From Xanthocytophaga flava (GTDB lineage Bacteria; Bacteroidota; Bacteroidia; Cytophagales; 172606-1), in the NCBI RefSeq assembly GCF_030068545.1, contig NZ_JASJOR010000001.1, positions 496,001 to 560,000 on the forward strand: a stretch of DNA of 64,000 nucleotides. The letters run 5' to 3'. The notes beneath the pieces are model-generated. The model searched no databases. It had not been told where the DNA came from and worked only from the letters and a program-made list of their open reading frames with translations. Shown one piece after another: positions 56,711 through 64,000 of this stretch (the first letter of the stretch is position 1; every line of letters starts with the position of its first letter). The translations under genes and the position numbers were made by a program.

Positions 56711-57715
56711 CTAAAACTGTTTCTGTTGCAATATAATCTCTGTATTTTTCCTGATTACTTTTATTTTAAGCATCGCAGTAAGTATATCCAATAAAACCTC
56801 AATGTTTCCCTGAGGAATTCTTGCTGTAATTCTTTGCTGAGCCAGTGATTGATCTGCAATTCTTACTTTCACACCAAAATAATCTTCTATAGTTTCTGCA
56901 ACCTTACTCAACGGTTCATCATCAAAGACAAAAAAGTGGTTTTGCCAGGCAGTACAGGCTTTCCCATCTACAGAATGTACTGTTATTTGCCTGTCATTTA
57001 AATTGTATTCGGCCATCTGTCCTGGTACCAGCAAAAGATTTTCAGTGTTTGATGTAAGCTTTACTTTGCCAGATTGTAAATAGACTTCCGCCTGATTTCT
57101 TCTGGCATTCACATTGAATTTAGTACCTAGTACTTCTATATTTAATTTGTGAGGAGTATTTACTATAAAACGTTTGTGATCAGGTGTATGCGCAACTTCA
57201 AAAAAAGCCTCTCCATCAATATACACAGTGCGCTCTGATTGCTTATTCCAATCCTGGGCAGACAGATATACTTTTGAATTGGTATTTAAAGTAATTCTTG
57301 AACCATCAGGTAATTGAATACTCTTTGTTTGTCCATACCCTGTTTTATATGTTAGTAGCTTATCTTTTTCAGGTAGTGTTGAATATTTCCACCACAAACC
57401 AACTACGATCAACATACCAATTCCTATACATGCAGCCGCATATTTCCATACAGGCCGACTTACTCTCGAATTTCGTTCGCTATTTTGCTTTAACTCATTC
57501 CAGACTTCCAGGTAATGGGTATTTGCAGTATGATCTTCCGATAACCCGACCAGCTTTATCAATTCTATCGCATCGCTGACTTCTTTTTGCTTCTGAGGAT
57601 TGGTAGCAAGCCACTCTTTCCAGAACTGATTTGTATCAGCATTTGGATTGAGAACCCATTGCTGGAATTGTTCGTCGAGGGCAAAATCTTCTGAGGTATA
57701 GTGTAGATATTTCAC
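56711..57715 (-). CDS. FecR-family anti-sigma factor (locus 2)
   Basis: 334 residues. A cytoplasmic N-terminal 85 residues with the MKYLHYTSEDFALDEQFQQWV opening, one membrane helix at about 89-107 (YAAACIGIGMLIVVGLWW), then the FecR domain (YKTGYGQTKSIQLPDGSRIT, YIDGEAFFEVAHTPDHKRF, VLGTKFNVNAR) and the DUF4974-like end (PLSKVAETIEDYFGVKV, VLLDILTAMLKIKVIRKN). It relays SusC occupancy to the sigma factor encoded 170 bases upstream. Confidence 0.93.
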   Translation of the reverse strand: MKYLHYTSEDFALDEQFQQWVLNPNADTNQFWKEWLATNPQKQKEVSDAIELIKLVGLSEDHTANTHYLEVWNELKQNSERNSRVSRPVWKYAAACIGIGMLIVVGLWWKYSTLPEKDKLLTYKTGYGQTKSIQLPDGSRITLNTNSKVYLSAQDWNKQSERTVYIDGEAFFEVAHTPDHKRFIVNTPHKLNIEVLGTKFNVNARRNQAEVYLQSGKVKLTSNTENLLLVPGQMAEYNLNDRQITVHSVDGKACTAWQNHFFVFDDEPLSKVAETIEDYFGVKVRIADQSLAQQRITARIPQGNIEVLLDILTAMLKIKVIRKNTEIILQQKQF

Positions 57716-57885
57716 TTATCTGGCTTTTCTACTAAACGAGTCATCATGAACTATCTAATCTGACTTTCTCATTTTTTACTAGGATGATTTTATTCTGTAC
57801 AAAAAAAGAAATAATTTTTTAAAGAAGGATGTCTGAGGAGTCTAACTTTGCTTTTTTAGCTTTTTCAGCTACAAAACAATATCAA

Positions 57886-58536
57886 TTACTTTATAGTAAG
57901 GATTGATACTACTATGACCCAAATACTATCAGATAAAGAAAGTTGCTGACGAAGATTTTTTAATGTTTTGAAAACAGAATTATAGACAGATTGAATAGTT
58001 ATTCCAAGCTCATCAGCAATCTCCTGATTAGACAAGTTCTTGTAAAATTTTAGCTGGAGCAATCGTTGCTGATGATCAGAAAGTCTGTTTATGGCATTTA
58101 GTACCTTATCTCTTTGCTCAGTAGCATTTTCATCTTCGCCATCTGCGGCTAGTTGTAACTCACTTTCAGACCAATCACCTTTTACTTCTGTTCGCATCTG
58201 GGCAGATTTAAGTGTATCAAGCAACTTACGTTTTAATGCTGTAAGTAAGTAGTAACGTATAGAGGTAGTCTGCGACAAATTTTCCCGGTTATTCCATATC
58301 TTGATAAAAACATCTTGTATGGTATCCTTCACTAAATCCGGATTGTCACATATCTTTCTACCATACTGATACATACTAAAGAAGTTTTGTCTATATAGTA
58401 TTGCATAGGCTTCCATATCGCCATCTTTAAAATCGTTCCACAATTTGTACTCCATAGATGCATTTCCATTCTGTGGGTAGTTTGCAGAAATCGAACTCTC
58501 TTCCTGTTTAAGATCATGGTTGCTTAAAAGATGCAT
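57886..58536 (-). CDS. ECF RNA polymerase sigma factor (locus 2)
   Basis: 216 residues. Region 2 at about 40-110 (MEAYAILYRQNFFSMYQYGRK, VKDTIQDVFIKIWNN, YYLLTALKRKLLDTLK). Region 4 at about 145-200 (INRLSDHQQRLLQLKFYKNLSNQEIADELGITIQSVYNSVFKTL). A hydrophobic C-terminal tail (DSIWVIVVSILTIK) parallels the locus 1 sigma factor. Met28 (MEYKLWNDFKDGD) is an alternative start that fits the family's usual length better. Confidence 0.92.
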   Translation of the reverse strand: MHLLSNHDLKQEESSISANYPQNGNASMEYKLWNDFKDGDMEAYAILYRQNFFSMYQYGRKICDNPDLVKDTIQDVFIKIWNNRENLSQTTSIRYYLLTALKRKLLDTLKSAQMRTEVKGDWSESELQLAADGEDENATEQRDKVLNAINRLSDHQQRLLQLKFYKNLSNQEIADELGITIQSVYNSVFKTLKNLRQQLSLSDSIWVIVVSILTIK

Positions 58537-59099
58537 GACTTTATCAGACTAGAATGAATTAAATAGTAAAAGCATAAAAGACACATTGTATATTCTTTAG
58601 AAAACGAAGATTAATCCGTTTTTATCTTCTCAATCCATCTCCCATTTACTTGTTAGGTGTCACATGATATCTAGCATAAATCCAACATCTGCCTTTCACC
58701 GAATCTCCTCTTATCGTGCATAGTAAATTTAGAAATATTATTCTAAATAGATTATTCTGCGTAAAATATTATTCTGACATTACAATATTTAAAAATATTT
58801 TTTATCAATCCAATGCCACATTCGAATAAATTTACAATAAGACTACACCATACATCTAATCAACTTTAAATCAGACATATACAGACATAGCATATTAAGT
58901 TAATAAGGTCCAGGCTTATTATCACAGATCTAAAAGTAAATTTTGGATACCAAGTCTATTCTGACTCTGTAGTAAGGAGGAATAAAGGAGCCATTCCATG
59001 GAAAGTGAAAAATCCTCATGGCGATAACGACACAAAATAGTTGCAGCAGACAGATATATAGTATCTTGCAATAACTTTATCTATAGACAATCTTTACAC
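58537..59099. other. Divergent intergenic region upstream of locus 2
   Basis: No gene seen. Very AT-rich around 58725-58810, with three direct copies of ATTATTCT (separate entry). It should contain the promoters of the locus 2 sigma gene and of the small membrane-protein gene. Confidence 0.5.
58737..58775. repeat. Three direct copies of ATTATTCT
   Basis: ATTATTCT starts at 58737, 58751 and 58768; the last two are followed by G, and the outer two are preceded by AAAT. Spacing of 14 and 17 bases. A possible operator array, but chance is not excluded in such AT-rich DNA. Confidence 0.35.
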
Positions 59100-59510
59100 A
59101 TGAAAGGTCATTTATTATTTGGTCTGGGCATCATCCCCCTAATTATTTCGATGTTCATTCCAAACTTCAGCTGGCTCATCTCTATTGGCTGGCGCACTAT
59201 GATTGTACCCGCATTTTCTACATTTCCATTGAATATCGTGGGTATTCTTGTATTAATAGCATTGATTTACTGGTTGTTTTATAGAGCTAAGAGAAAGGTT
59301 AACAGGGCATTAACTATTTGTCATGCTATTTTCACTTTTATTCCTATCTACTTGCTACTAGTTGTCGGACCTCTAGCCTCTATTCAAAGTAATGCCTTTG
59401 TCAATTTTATTTTTCTGGTTAACAAAGAAAGCTATTTGTTATTTTTTGTAGGACAAGCCTTATTCTTAGGAAATATAATCTGGTCGATGATCCAAAAACC
59501 TCAACGTTAA
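59100..59510 (+). CDS. Small four-helix membrane protein, unknown function
   Basis: 136 residues with four hydrophobic helices (about 5-20, 47-64, 74-93, 108-128) and short basic loops (YRAKRKVNRA). No family recognised. Monocistronic: long upstream region and a very strong terminator 28 bases after the stop. Confidence 0.7.
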   Translation: MKGHLLFGLGIIPLIISMFIPNFSWLISIGWRTMIVPAFSTFPLNIVGILVLIALIYWLFYRAKRKVNRALTICHAIFTFIPIYLLLVVGPLASIQSNAFVNFIFLVNKESYLLFFVGQALFLGNIIWSMIQKPQR

Positions 59511-59537
59511 AGGAACTAAGAAAAGAGGTAGTCTACC

Positions 59538-59591
59538 ATCTTACAAAAACAAAAGCCTCCGAAACTTCAGAGGCTTTTGTTTTTGTAAGAT
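59538..59591. terminator. Strong bidirectional terminator (22-bp perfect stem)
   Basis: The arm at 59538-59559 (centre CAAAAGCCTC) pairs without mismatch with 59570-59591 (GAGGCTTTTG at its start) around a 10-nt loop. The A-tract on one side and T-tract on the other serve both convergent genes, the membrane protein and rho. Confidence 0.92.
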
Positions 59592-59607
59592 ATCAGTATA
59601 TTTATTC

Positions 59608-61290
59608 TTATCGATTCATTGAAATCAGGAATTCTTCATTATTACGGGTACCTTTCATTCGATCCAGCAGGAATTCCATTGCTTCACTGGAGTTCATATC
59701 TGACATATGCTTCCGCAGTATCCAGATTTTACCCAGCTCTTCTTCAGTCATCAACAGATCTTCCCGACGAGTACCTGAAGCAGGAACATCAATAGCAGGG
59801 AATACACGTTTGTTGGACAACTTACGATCCAGTTGCAGCTCCATGTTGCCTGTACCTTTGAATTCTTCAAAGATTACCTCATCCATACGAGAGCCGGTTT
59901 CGATCAAAGCAGTTGCAATAATAGTCAGTGAACCACCATTTTCAACGTTACGGGCAGCACCAAAGAAGCGTTTAGGTTTGTGAAGGGCATTTGCATCCAC
60001 ACCACCAGACAGGATTTTACCAGAAGATGGTACTACTGTATTGTATGCACGAGCCAAACGGGTAATAGAGTCAAGCAGGATTACTACATCGTGACCACAC
60101 TCTACCATGCGTTTTGCTTTTTCCAGAACAATACTGGATACTTTCACGTGGCGTTCAGCCTGTTCATCAAAAGTAGAAGATATTACTTCTCCTTTGACAC
60201 TACGTGCCATATCCGTCACCTCTTCCGGACGTTCGTCAATCAACAATACAATCAGATATACTTCTGGATGATTTTGCGCAATAGCATTAGCAATCTGCTT
60301 CAGTAATACAGTCTTACCTGTTTTAGGCTGTGCCACAATCATACCACGTTGCCCTTTACCAATTGGGGAGAACAGATCCAGAATACGAGTTGAATATTCA
60401 GAAGGAGTAGTGCTTAATTTCAGGCGTTCATTTGGGAAAAGAGGTGTCAGATACTCAAATGGAATCCGGTCACGAATTTCTTCTGTTGTTTTTCCATTTA
60501 CGGTTTCTACCCGCAAAAGAGCAAAATACTTTTCACCATCTTTAGGAGGACGAATAGCTCCACGAATGCTATCTCCTGTCTTTAAACCAAATAGTTTGAT
60601 TTGAGAAGGGGATACATAGATATCATCCGGACTAGCCAGATAATTATAGTCAGCAGATCTCAAAAATCCATATCCGTCAGACATAATTTCCAGTACACCT
60701 TCATTTTCAATCAACCCATCAAACTCCCGTACATTATACAAGCTACCTTTCTTGTTATTGTTCTGGCCTTGATTTTGGTTCTGATTATGATTTTGATTTT
60801 GGCGAGGTTCATGGTTGCGGTTTTCCCGATTACCATTTACTTCTTTCACTTCTTTGGATTCTTGTTTCTGCTCTTTTTTCTCAATAACGACAGGAGCTTT
60901 TTCCTGTACTTCTGTAGTAATTACAGGTTCTGCAACCAGCACTTCAGAAGCTTCCTCTTTATGAGCAACGCCATTGGTTTGTATAGGTTGTTCTTTTTCA
61001 GCAGGTTTTACGTTCTCGCGTTTCATACGCAAACGCTTCCTCTCATGGGGAGTATTATCTTTTTCAGGAGTGGATTCTGTAGCTTTAGGTTCTGGCGTTA
61101 CTTCTGGGTTAGGCTCAACAACCGTATTAGCGCCAACGAATTCAATCTCAGGCATAACAGCCTGACGATCAAGAATCTTATAAACAAGATCTTGTTTCGC
61201 TAATTTTTTGTAATTGGCAACGCCTAATTGTTCGGCAATATCACGCAGTTCAGACAAGAGCCGAAGATTCAAATCATCAATGGTGTACAT
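59608..61290 (-). CDS. rho: Transcription termination factor Rho
   Basis: 560 residues, longer than the roughly 420 of E. coli Rho. The Rho_N helix bundle is at 1-45 (MYTIDDLNLRLLSELRDIAEQ). An acidic/Lys-rich linker leads to an Asn/Gln-rich tract around 165-182 (NQNHNQNQNQGQNNN). The RNA-binding cold-shock-like domain follows (GVLEIMSDGYGFLRSADYNY, DDIYVSPSQIKLFGLKTGD). The ATPase has Walker A AQPKTGKTVLL, Walker B VVILLDSITRLARAYN, the Q-loop SGGVDANALHKPKRFFGAAR and the R-loop GTGNMELQLDRKLSNKRVFP. It acts as a hexameric RNA translocase. Long inserted linkers are common in Bacteroidota Rho. Confidence 0.97.
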   Translation of the reverse strand: MYTIDDLNLRLLSELRDIAEQLGVANYKKLAKQDLVYKILDRQAVMPEIEFVGANTVVEPNPEVTPEPKATESTPEKDNTPHERKRLRMKRENVKPAEKEQPIQTNGVAHKEEASEVLVAEPVITTEVQEKAPVVIEKKEQKQESKEVKEVNGNRENRNHEPRQNQNHNQNQNQGQNNNKKGSLYNVREFDGLIENEGVLEIMSDGYGFLRSADYNYLASPDDIYVSPSQIKLFGLKTGDSIRGAIRPPKDGEKYFALLRVETVNGKTTEEIRDRIPFEYLTPLFPNERLKLSTTPSEYSTRILDLFSPIGKGQRGMIVAQPKTGKTVLLKQIANAIAQNHPEVYLIVLLIDERPEEVTDMARSVKGEVISSTFDEQAERHVKVSSIVLEKAKRMVECGHDVVILLDSITRLARAYNTVVPSSGKILSGGVDANALHKPKRFFGAARNVENGGSLTIIATALIETGSRMDEVIFEEFKGTGNMELQLDRKLSNKRVFPAIDVPASGTRREDLLMTEEELGKIWILRKHMSDMNSSEAMEFLLDRMKGTRNNEEFLISMNR

Positions 61291-61776
61291 AAAAGAATAA
61301 GTTACAGGGGAGTGTAGTACCTGTGAATGTGGATAAAAAGTGGATGACTTTGATAGTTGAAATGAAATTTAAGTTAGAATAATAGCAAAAGAAATGCGAC
61401 TATGGATGTAAAAAGAGGCACAGAAGCCTACATTATAGATATCAACATGATCCGTATCAATTAGCGCTACCTGTTTGTTGAGAACAGAACGCAACGAAAA
61501 CAACAAGACCTGGGATGATTTTTTCTTGATTGGATGGTGCAAATATAATATTTTGTTCATTACTACTCTATACCCATCAAAAAAAAATTACAGTTTTTTC
61601 TCAAAATACTAGAGTATAGATAAGCCTTTTTGTCAAATCATATATATAAAGGAAATCTCTACCAACTTTTAAACTGAGTTCCGAGAAATTACCATTAAAA
61701 AATCTTTCCTAGTTCTTAAAAGGAAAGAAGCTTCTTATTCACCCACAAGTAAAGTACCAAATGTTTACAAAAACAA
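61291..61776. other. Leader/promoter region of rho
   Basis: No gene I believe. It includes a minus-strand -7 box (separate entry) that would give rho a leader of roughly 240 nt, and the 3' end of the MscS gene lies at its far side. No clear terminator for MscS was found. Confidence 0.45.
61540..61547 (-). promoter_or_regulatory. Bacteroidota-type -7 box (TATATTTG) upstream of rho
   Basis: On the minus strand TATATTTG matches TAnnTTTG. No TTG at the expected distance, so only moderate support. Confidence 0.35.
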
Positions 61777-62919
61777 TCATTTCTCCATAATTCTCAATAC
61801 ATTATCTTTATTTTTGTCATCTACTTCAAGAAATATAGTACGAGTAGGATGAGCAAAAGAAACTCCATGCTTATTTACAATTTCTACAATGCGATAATTA
61901 ATTTCTTCTTTAACTGCATTAAAATCCTCCCAAACCACAGCTTCTACAAAATACAGGATCAGAATATTCAGAGAGCTTTCACCAAAATCTATAAACCGTA
62001 CCTGTCCCTGTTCGTTACGAGTAAGTGGGTGTTCCAGAATAGCCAGAAGGATCTCTTCACAAATCGCCTTTACTTTCTCTGGAGGTGTATTATAAGGTAA
62101 ACCAATAAAATACCGTGCCCTGCGAAATCTCCGCTGAGTCAAATTATCCAACGGCTGATCAGTTAACATTTTATTAGGTAAAGTCAGAAAACTTTTGTCC
62201 AGCGTTCGAATTCGTGTGCTACGAAAACCCACTTTCTCAACAGTTCCCTGAATATCACCTACCTGTACTGTATCTCCTACAACAAAAGGCTTGTCCAAAA
62301 ATATAGTAAAGGAAGCAAATAGATTTTCCAGACTTTCTTTCCCTGCCAGTGCCACTGCCAAACCACCAATTCCCAAACCTGCAATAATACTGGAAACATC
62401 AAGGCTAAATACTGCACCCAAAATAACAAATATCCCCAGAATAAACAGAAATACTTTTGTAACCTCCTTGGCAAATGGTGCAAGCTGAGATTTTATAGGA
62501 GATTTGGTACGTTCTGCACGATGTAGAGTTACCAACGTAAAAAAATCTACAAACCGCATGATCATCCAGGTTACAACAATGATAATTGCAACCTGATATC
62601 CTTTTAAAATAAGAAACCGCAATCCAAATTTTGTAATTGGATCTAAATTCCACCACCATGGAAAGCGCAAGAAGGAGAAGGCTGTATACAATACTACCAG
62701 TGTCAAAAATGCCTCAAAGGGTGACCGTAGGAGATCTATAAACTCTGTAACACTCAGATTTTCTGTACGTTTTTTTATAATACGATAAATAACACGACTC
62801 AACAATAAAGAAAAAATGTTCTTTAGCAAAAGCCATGAAACCAGAATACCAGCACACCAGAGAATATTCTCAACGCGATTATCAAGTAGGCGTTGATTCA
62901 GAAATTGTTGTAGGTTCAT
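61777..62919 (-). CDS. MscS-family mechanosensitive channel
   Basis: 380 residues. Four or more N-terminal helices, including the pore helix region ISSIIAGLGIGGLAVALAGKESLENLFASF, then the MscS beta domain with DKPFVVGDTVQVGDIQGTVEKVGFRSTRIRTLDKSFLTLPN and the C-terminal mixed domain (RRFRRARYFIGLPYNTPPEKV). It opens in response to membrane tension and releases solutes on hypo-osmotic shock. The extra N-terminal helices make it longer than E. coli MscS (286 residues). Monocistronic. Confidence 0.93.
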   Translation of the reverse strand: MNLQQFLNQRLLDNRVENILWCAGILVSWLLLKNIFSLLLSRVIYRIIKKRTENLSVTEFIDLLRSPFEAFLTLVVLYTAFSFLRFPWWWNLDPITKFGLRFLILKGYQVAIIIVVTWMIMRFVDFFTLVTLHRAERTKSPIKSQLAPFAKEVTKVFLFILGIFVILGAVFSLDVSSIIAGLGIGGLAVALAGKESLENLFASFTIFLDKPFVVGDTVQVGDIQGTVEKVGFRSTRIRTLDKSFLTLPNKMLTDQPLDNLTQRRFRRARYFIGLPYNTPPEKVKAICEEILLAILEHPLTRNEQGQVRFIDFGESSLNILILYFVEAVVWEDFNAVKEEINYRIVEIVNKHGVSFAHPTRTIFLEVDDKNKDNVLRIMEK

Positions 62920-63261
62920 TCAATCAATGTAGAGATCGCAAAGGTAGGAGTTTTCTACGTTTGGAAATAGTATTCATGGCATGATGTTAATGTTTATACT
63001 TCTGATCCTTACCAGATAATTTCTCAAGACTTTTCTTATAAAAGGAATATATAAGAGAGTTTCAGAAAATAAAAGCAGGGAATCACATTATTACCATGTA
63101 TACAAAGTTAACGTTCTAGCAGTTGGCAAAGTTGCAACTAATCCAAAAATCATATGACAGGAAAAATTCACTCTCAAATAACACAAAACAAAAGCCATCT
63201 ATACTTTTGGAAGGACTTTATAATAACCTAGTCAAAAATACAGATGGCATATTCGAAAGCA
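62920..63261. other. Intergenic region with S9-peptidase terminator and MscS promoter
   Basis: No gene seen. A long hairpin at 63194-63248 lies next to the peptidase stop. The remainder presumably carries the MscS promoter; no clear consensus box. Confidence 0.5.
63194..63248 (-). terminator. Terminator of the S9 peptidase gene
   Basis: GCCATCTATACTTTTG (63194-63209) pairs with CAAAAATACAGATGGC (63233-63248) in 14 of 16 positions. On the minus strand the hairpin is followed by a T-rich tract (TTTTGTTTTGTG). Confidence 0.75.
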
Positions 63262-64000
63262 TTACAAATTCTCCAGAATAAAGTTTGTCATCAGATTATA
63301 TAAATGAATACGGGATTTTCCTCTCACTCCATGAGCCTGATTAGGATAGACAAATGTTTCAAATTGTTTTCCATTATTGATCAACTCCTGTTGCAAAGCG
63401 ATGGAATTTTGAAAATGCACATTATCATCACCTGTACCATGTACTAGTAAAAACTTTCCTTTTAGTTTACCAGCATGTGTTACAGGTGAGTTATCATCAT
63501 AACCAGCAGCATTATCCTGAGGACGTTTCAGATATCTTTCAGTATAGATACTGTCATAAAACCGCCAGGTAGTTACTGGTGCTCCACTAATTCCCATCTT
63601 GAAATAATCTGCTCCTACAGTCATACATAAGGCAGCCATATATCCACCATAGCTCCAGCCATGAATACCAATACGTCCAGCATCTACATAAGATTGTTTT
63701 CCCAAATATTTTGCCCCTTCAATCTGATCCTGAACTTCATATTTTCCCAGATTGGCATATGTCACCTGCCGAAATGCAGTTCCTCTGCCACCAGTTCCTC
63801 GGTTATCTACACACGCTACAATATATCCTTTTTGCGTAAGTAGCTGAAACCACATGGATTGCAATGACCATTCATCTGTTACCTGCTGGCTTCCGGGTCC
63901 ACCATATACAAACATAAAAACAGGATATTTCTTACTGGGATCAAATGAAACAGGTTTCATCATCCAGCCATTCAGGGTTACATTATCAGGCGTGGTAAAC
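63262..64000 (-). CDS. S9-family prolyl oligopeptidase/DPP-IV-like peptidase, 5'-truncated by window edge
   Basis: Only the catalytic alpha/beta-hydrolase end is visible, about 246 residues. The frame stays open to the window edge (FTTPDNVTLNGWMMKP before the first internal Met codons), so the propeller half lies outside. Catalytic triad: Ser in GWSYGGYMA, Asp in VHGTGDDNVHFQNS, His in PNQAHGV. VYGGPGSQQVTDEW and CVDNRGTGGRGTAFRQ are typical of the DPP-IV (S9B) branch. It is probably a periplasmic exopeptidase releasing X-Pro dipeptides. Confidence 0.92.
   Translation of the reverse strand, partial: FTTPDNVTLNGWMMKPVSFDPSKKYPVFMFVYGGPGSQQVTDEWSLQSMWFQLLTQKGYIVACVDNRGTGGRGTAFRQVTYANLGKYEVQDQIEGAKYLGKQSYVDAGRIGIHGWSYGGYMAALCMTVGADYFKMGISGAPVTTWRFYDSIYTERYLKRPQDNAAGYDDNSPVTHAGKLKGKFLLVHGTGDDNVHFQNSIALQQELINNGKQFETFVYPNQAHGVRGKSRIHLYNLMTNFILENL

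Noticed and set aside
60601..61203. 200-residue + strand frame opposite the Rho N-terminal region
   Set aside because: Composition (runs of Phe, Leu, Ile) reflects the reverse complement of the Asn/Gln/Glu/Lys-rich Rho linker; no motif, and rho is certain.
61369..61560. 63-residue frame upstream of rho as a RhoL-like leader peptide
   Set aside because: Overlaps the putative promoter box, has no similarity I recognise, and its position does not fit a leader peptide.

Overview
The window comes from a Bacteroidota chromosome, most likely the order Cytophagales. The evidence is two complete SusC/SusD loci, each led by an ECF sigma factor and a FecR anti-sigma factor; two secreted proteins ending in type IX secretion (T9SS) sorting domains; tandem giant FtsX-like permeases with the N-terminal permease prefix domain typical of large-genome Cytophagales; a LytS/LytTR two-component pair; a Rho factor with a long Asn/Gln-rich insert; and promoter -7 boxes resembling TAnnTTTG. 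GC content is low. I see no tRNA, rRNA, CRISPR array or insertion sequence. The genus cannot be fixed from the sequence alone.

Layout. 1-10618: four paralogous ABC-type FtsX/MacB permeases on the + strand. The first is cut by the window edge and the second has an in-frame stop near its original start. 10742-14307: small membrane proteins, a tandem pair of paralogous membrane proteins of about 200 residues, and a lipoprotein. 14374-17477: a Tat-exported NIF3-like protein divergent from a LytS/LytTR pair. 17594-20068: a small regulatory island with two related XRE-type DNA-binding proteins, one carrying an S24 self-cleavage domain, two small orphans and a 2OG-Fe(II) oxygenase. 20530-21597: a T9SS cargo protein. 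21657-31167 (- strand): locus 1, sigma-FecR-SusC-SusD-SGNH esterase-FAD oxidoreductase. Its SGNH hydrolase has the catalytic blocks in circularly permuted order. 31444-39897: a T9SS cargo protein, an M48 protease, secreted orphans and a frameshifted SMI1/KNR4 gene. 39965-58536 (- strand): locus 2, sigma-FecR-SusC-SusD-RidA-PLP lyase-amidohydrolase-CBM9-like-(decayed PLP copy)-amidohydrolase-PQQ dehydrogenase/cytochrome c-lactonase-RraA-BASS transporter. 59100-64000: a small membrane protein, rho, an MscS channel and a partial S9 peptidase.

The most interesting content is locus 2. Every enzyme in it carries an export signal (Sec, lipoprotein or Tat), including the PLP enzyme and the RidA protein, which are normally cytoplasmic. 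Together they read as a complete periplasmic, non-phosphorylative route: oxidise an (N-acyl) amino sugar to a lactone, open the lactone, deacylate it, eliminate ammonia, cleave the resulting 2-keto-3-deoxy acid, and import the keto acid through the BASS transporter. This is inference from family membership and gene order. The decayed second PLP gene upstream of the second amidohydrolase shows that the locus grew by segmental duplication.
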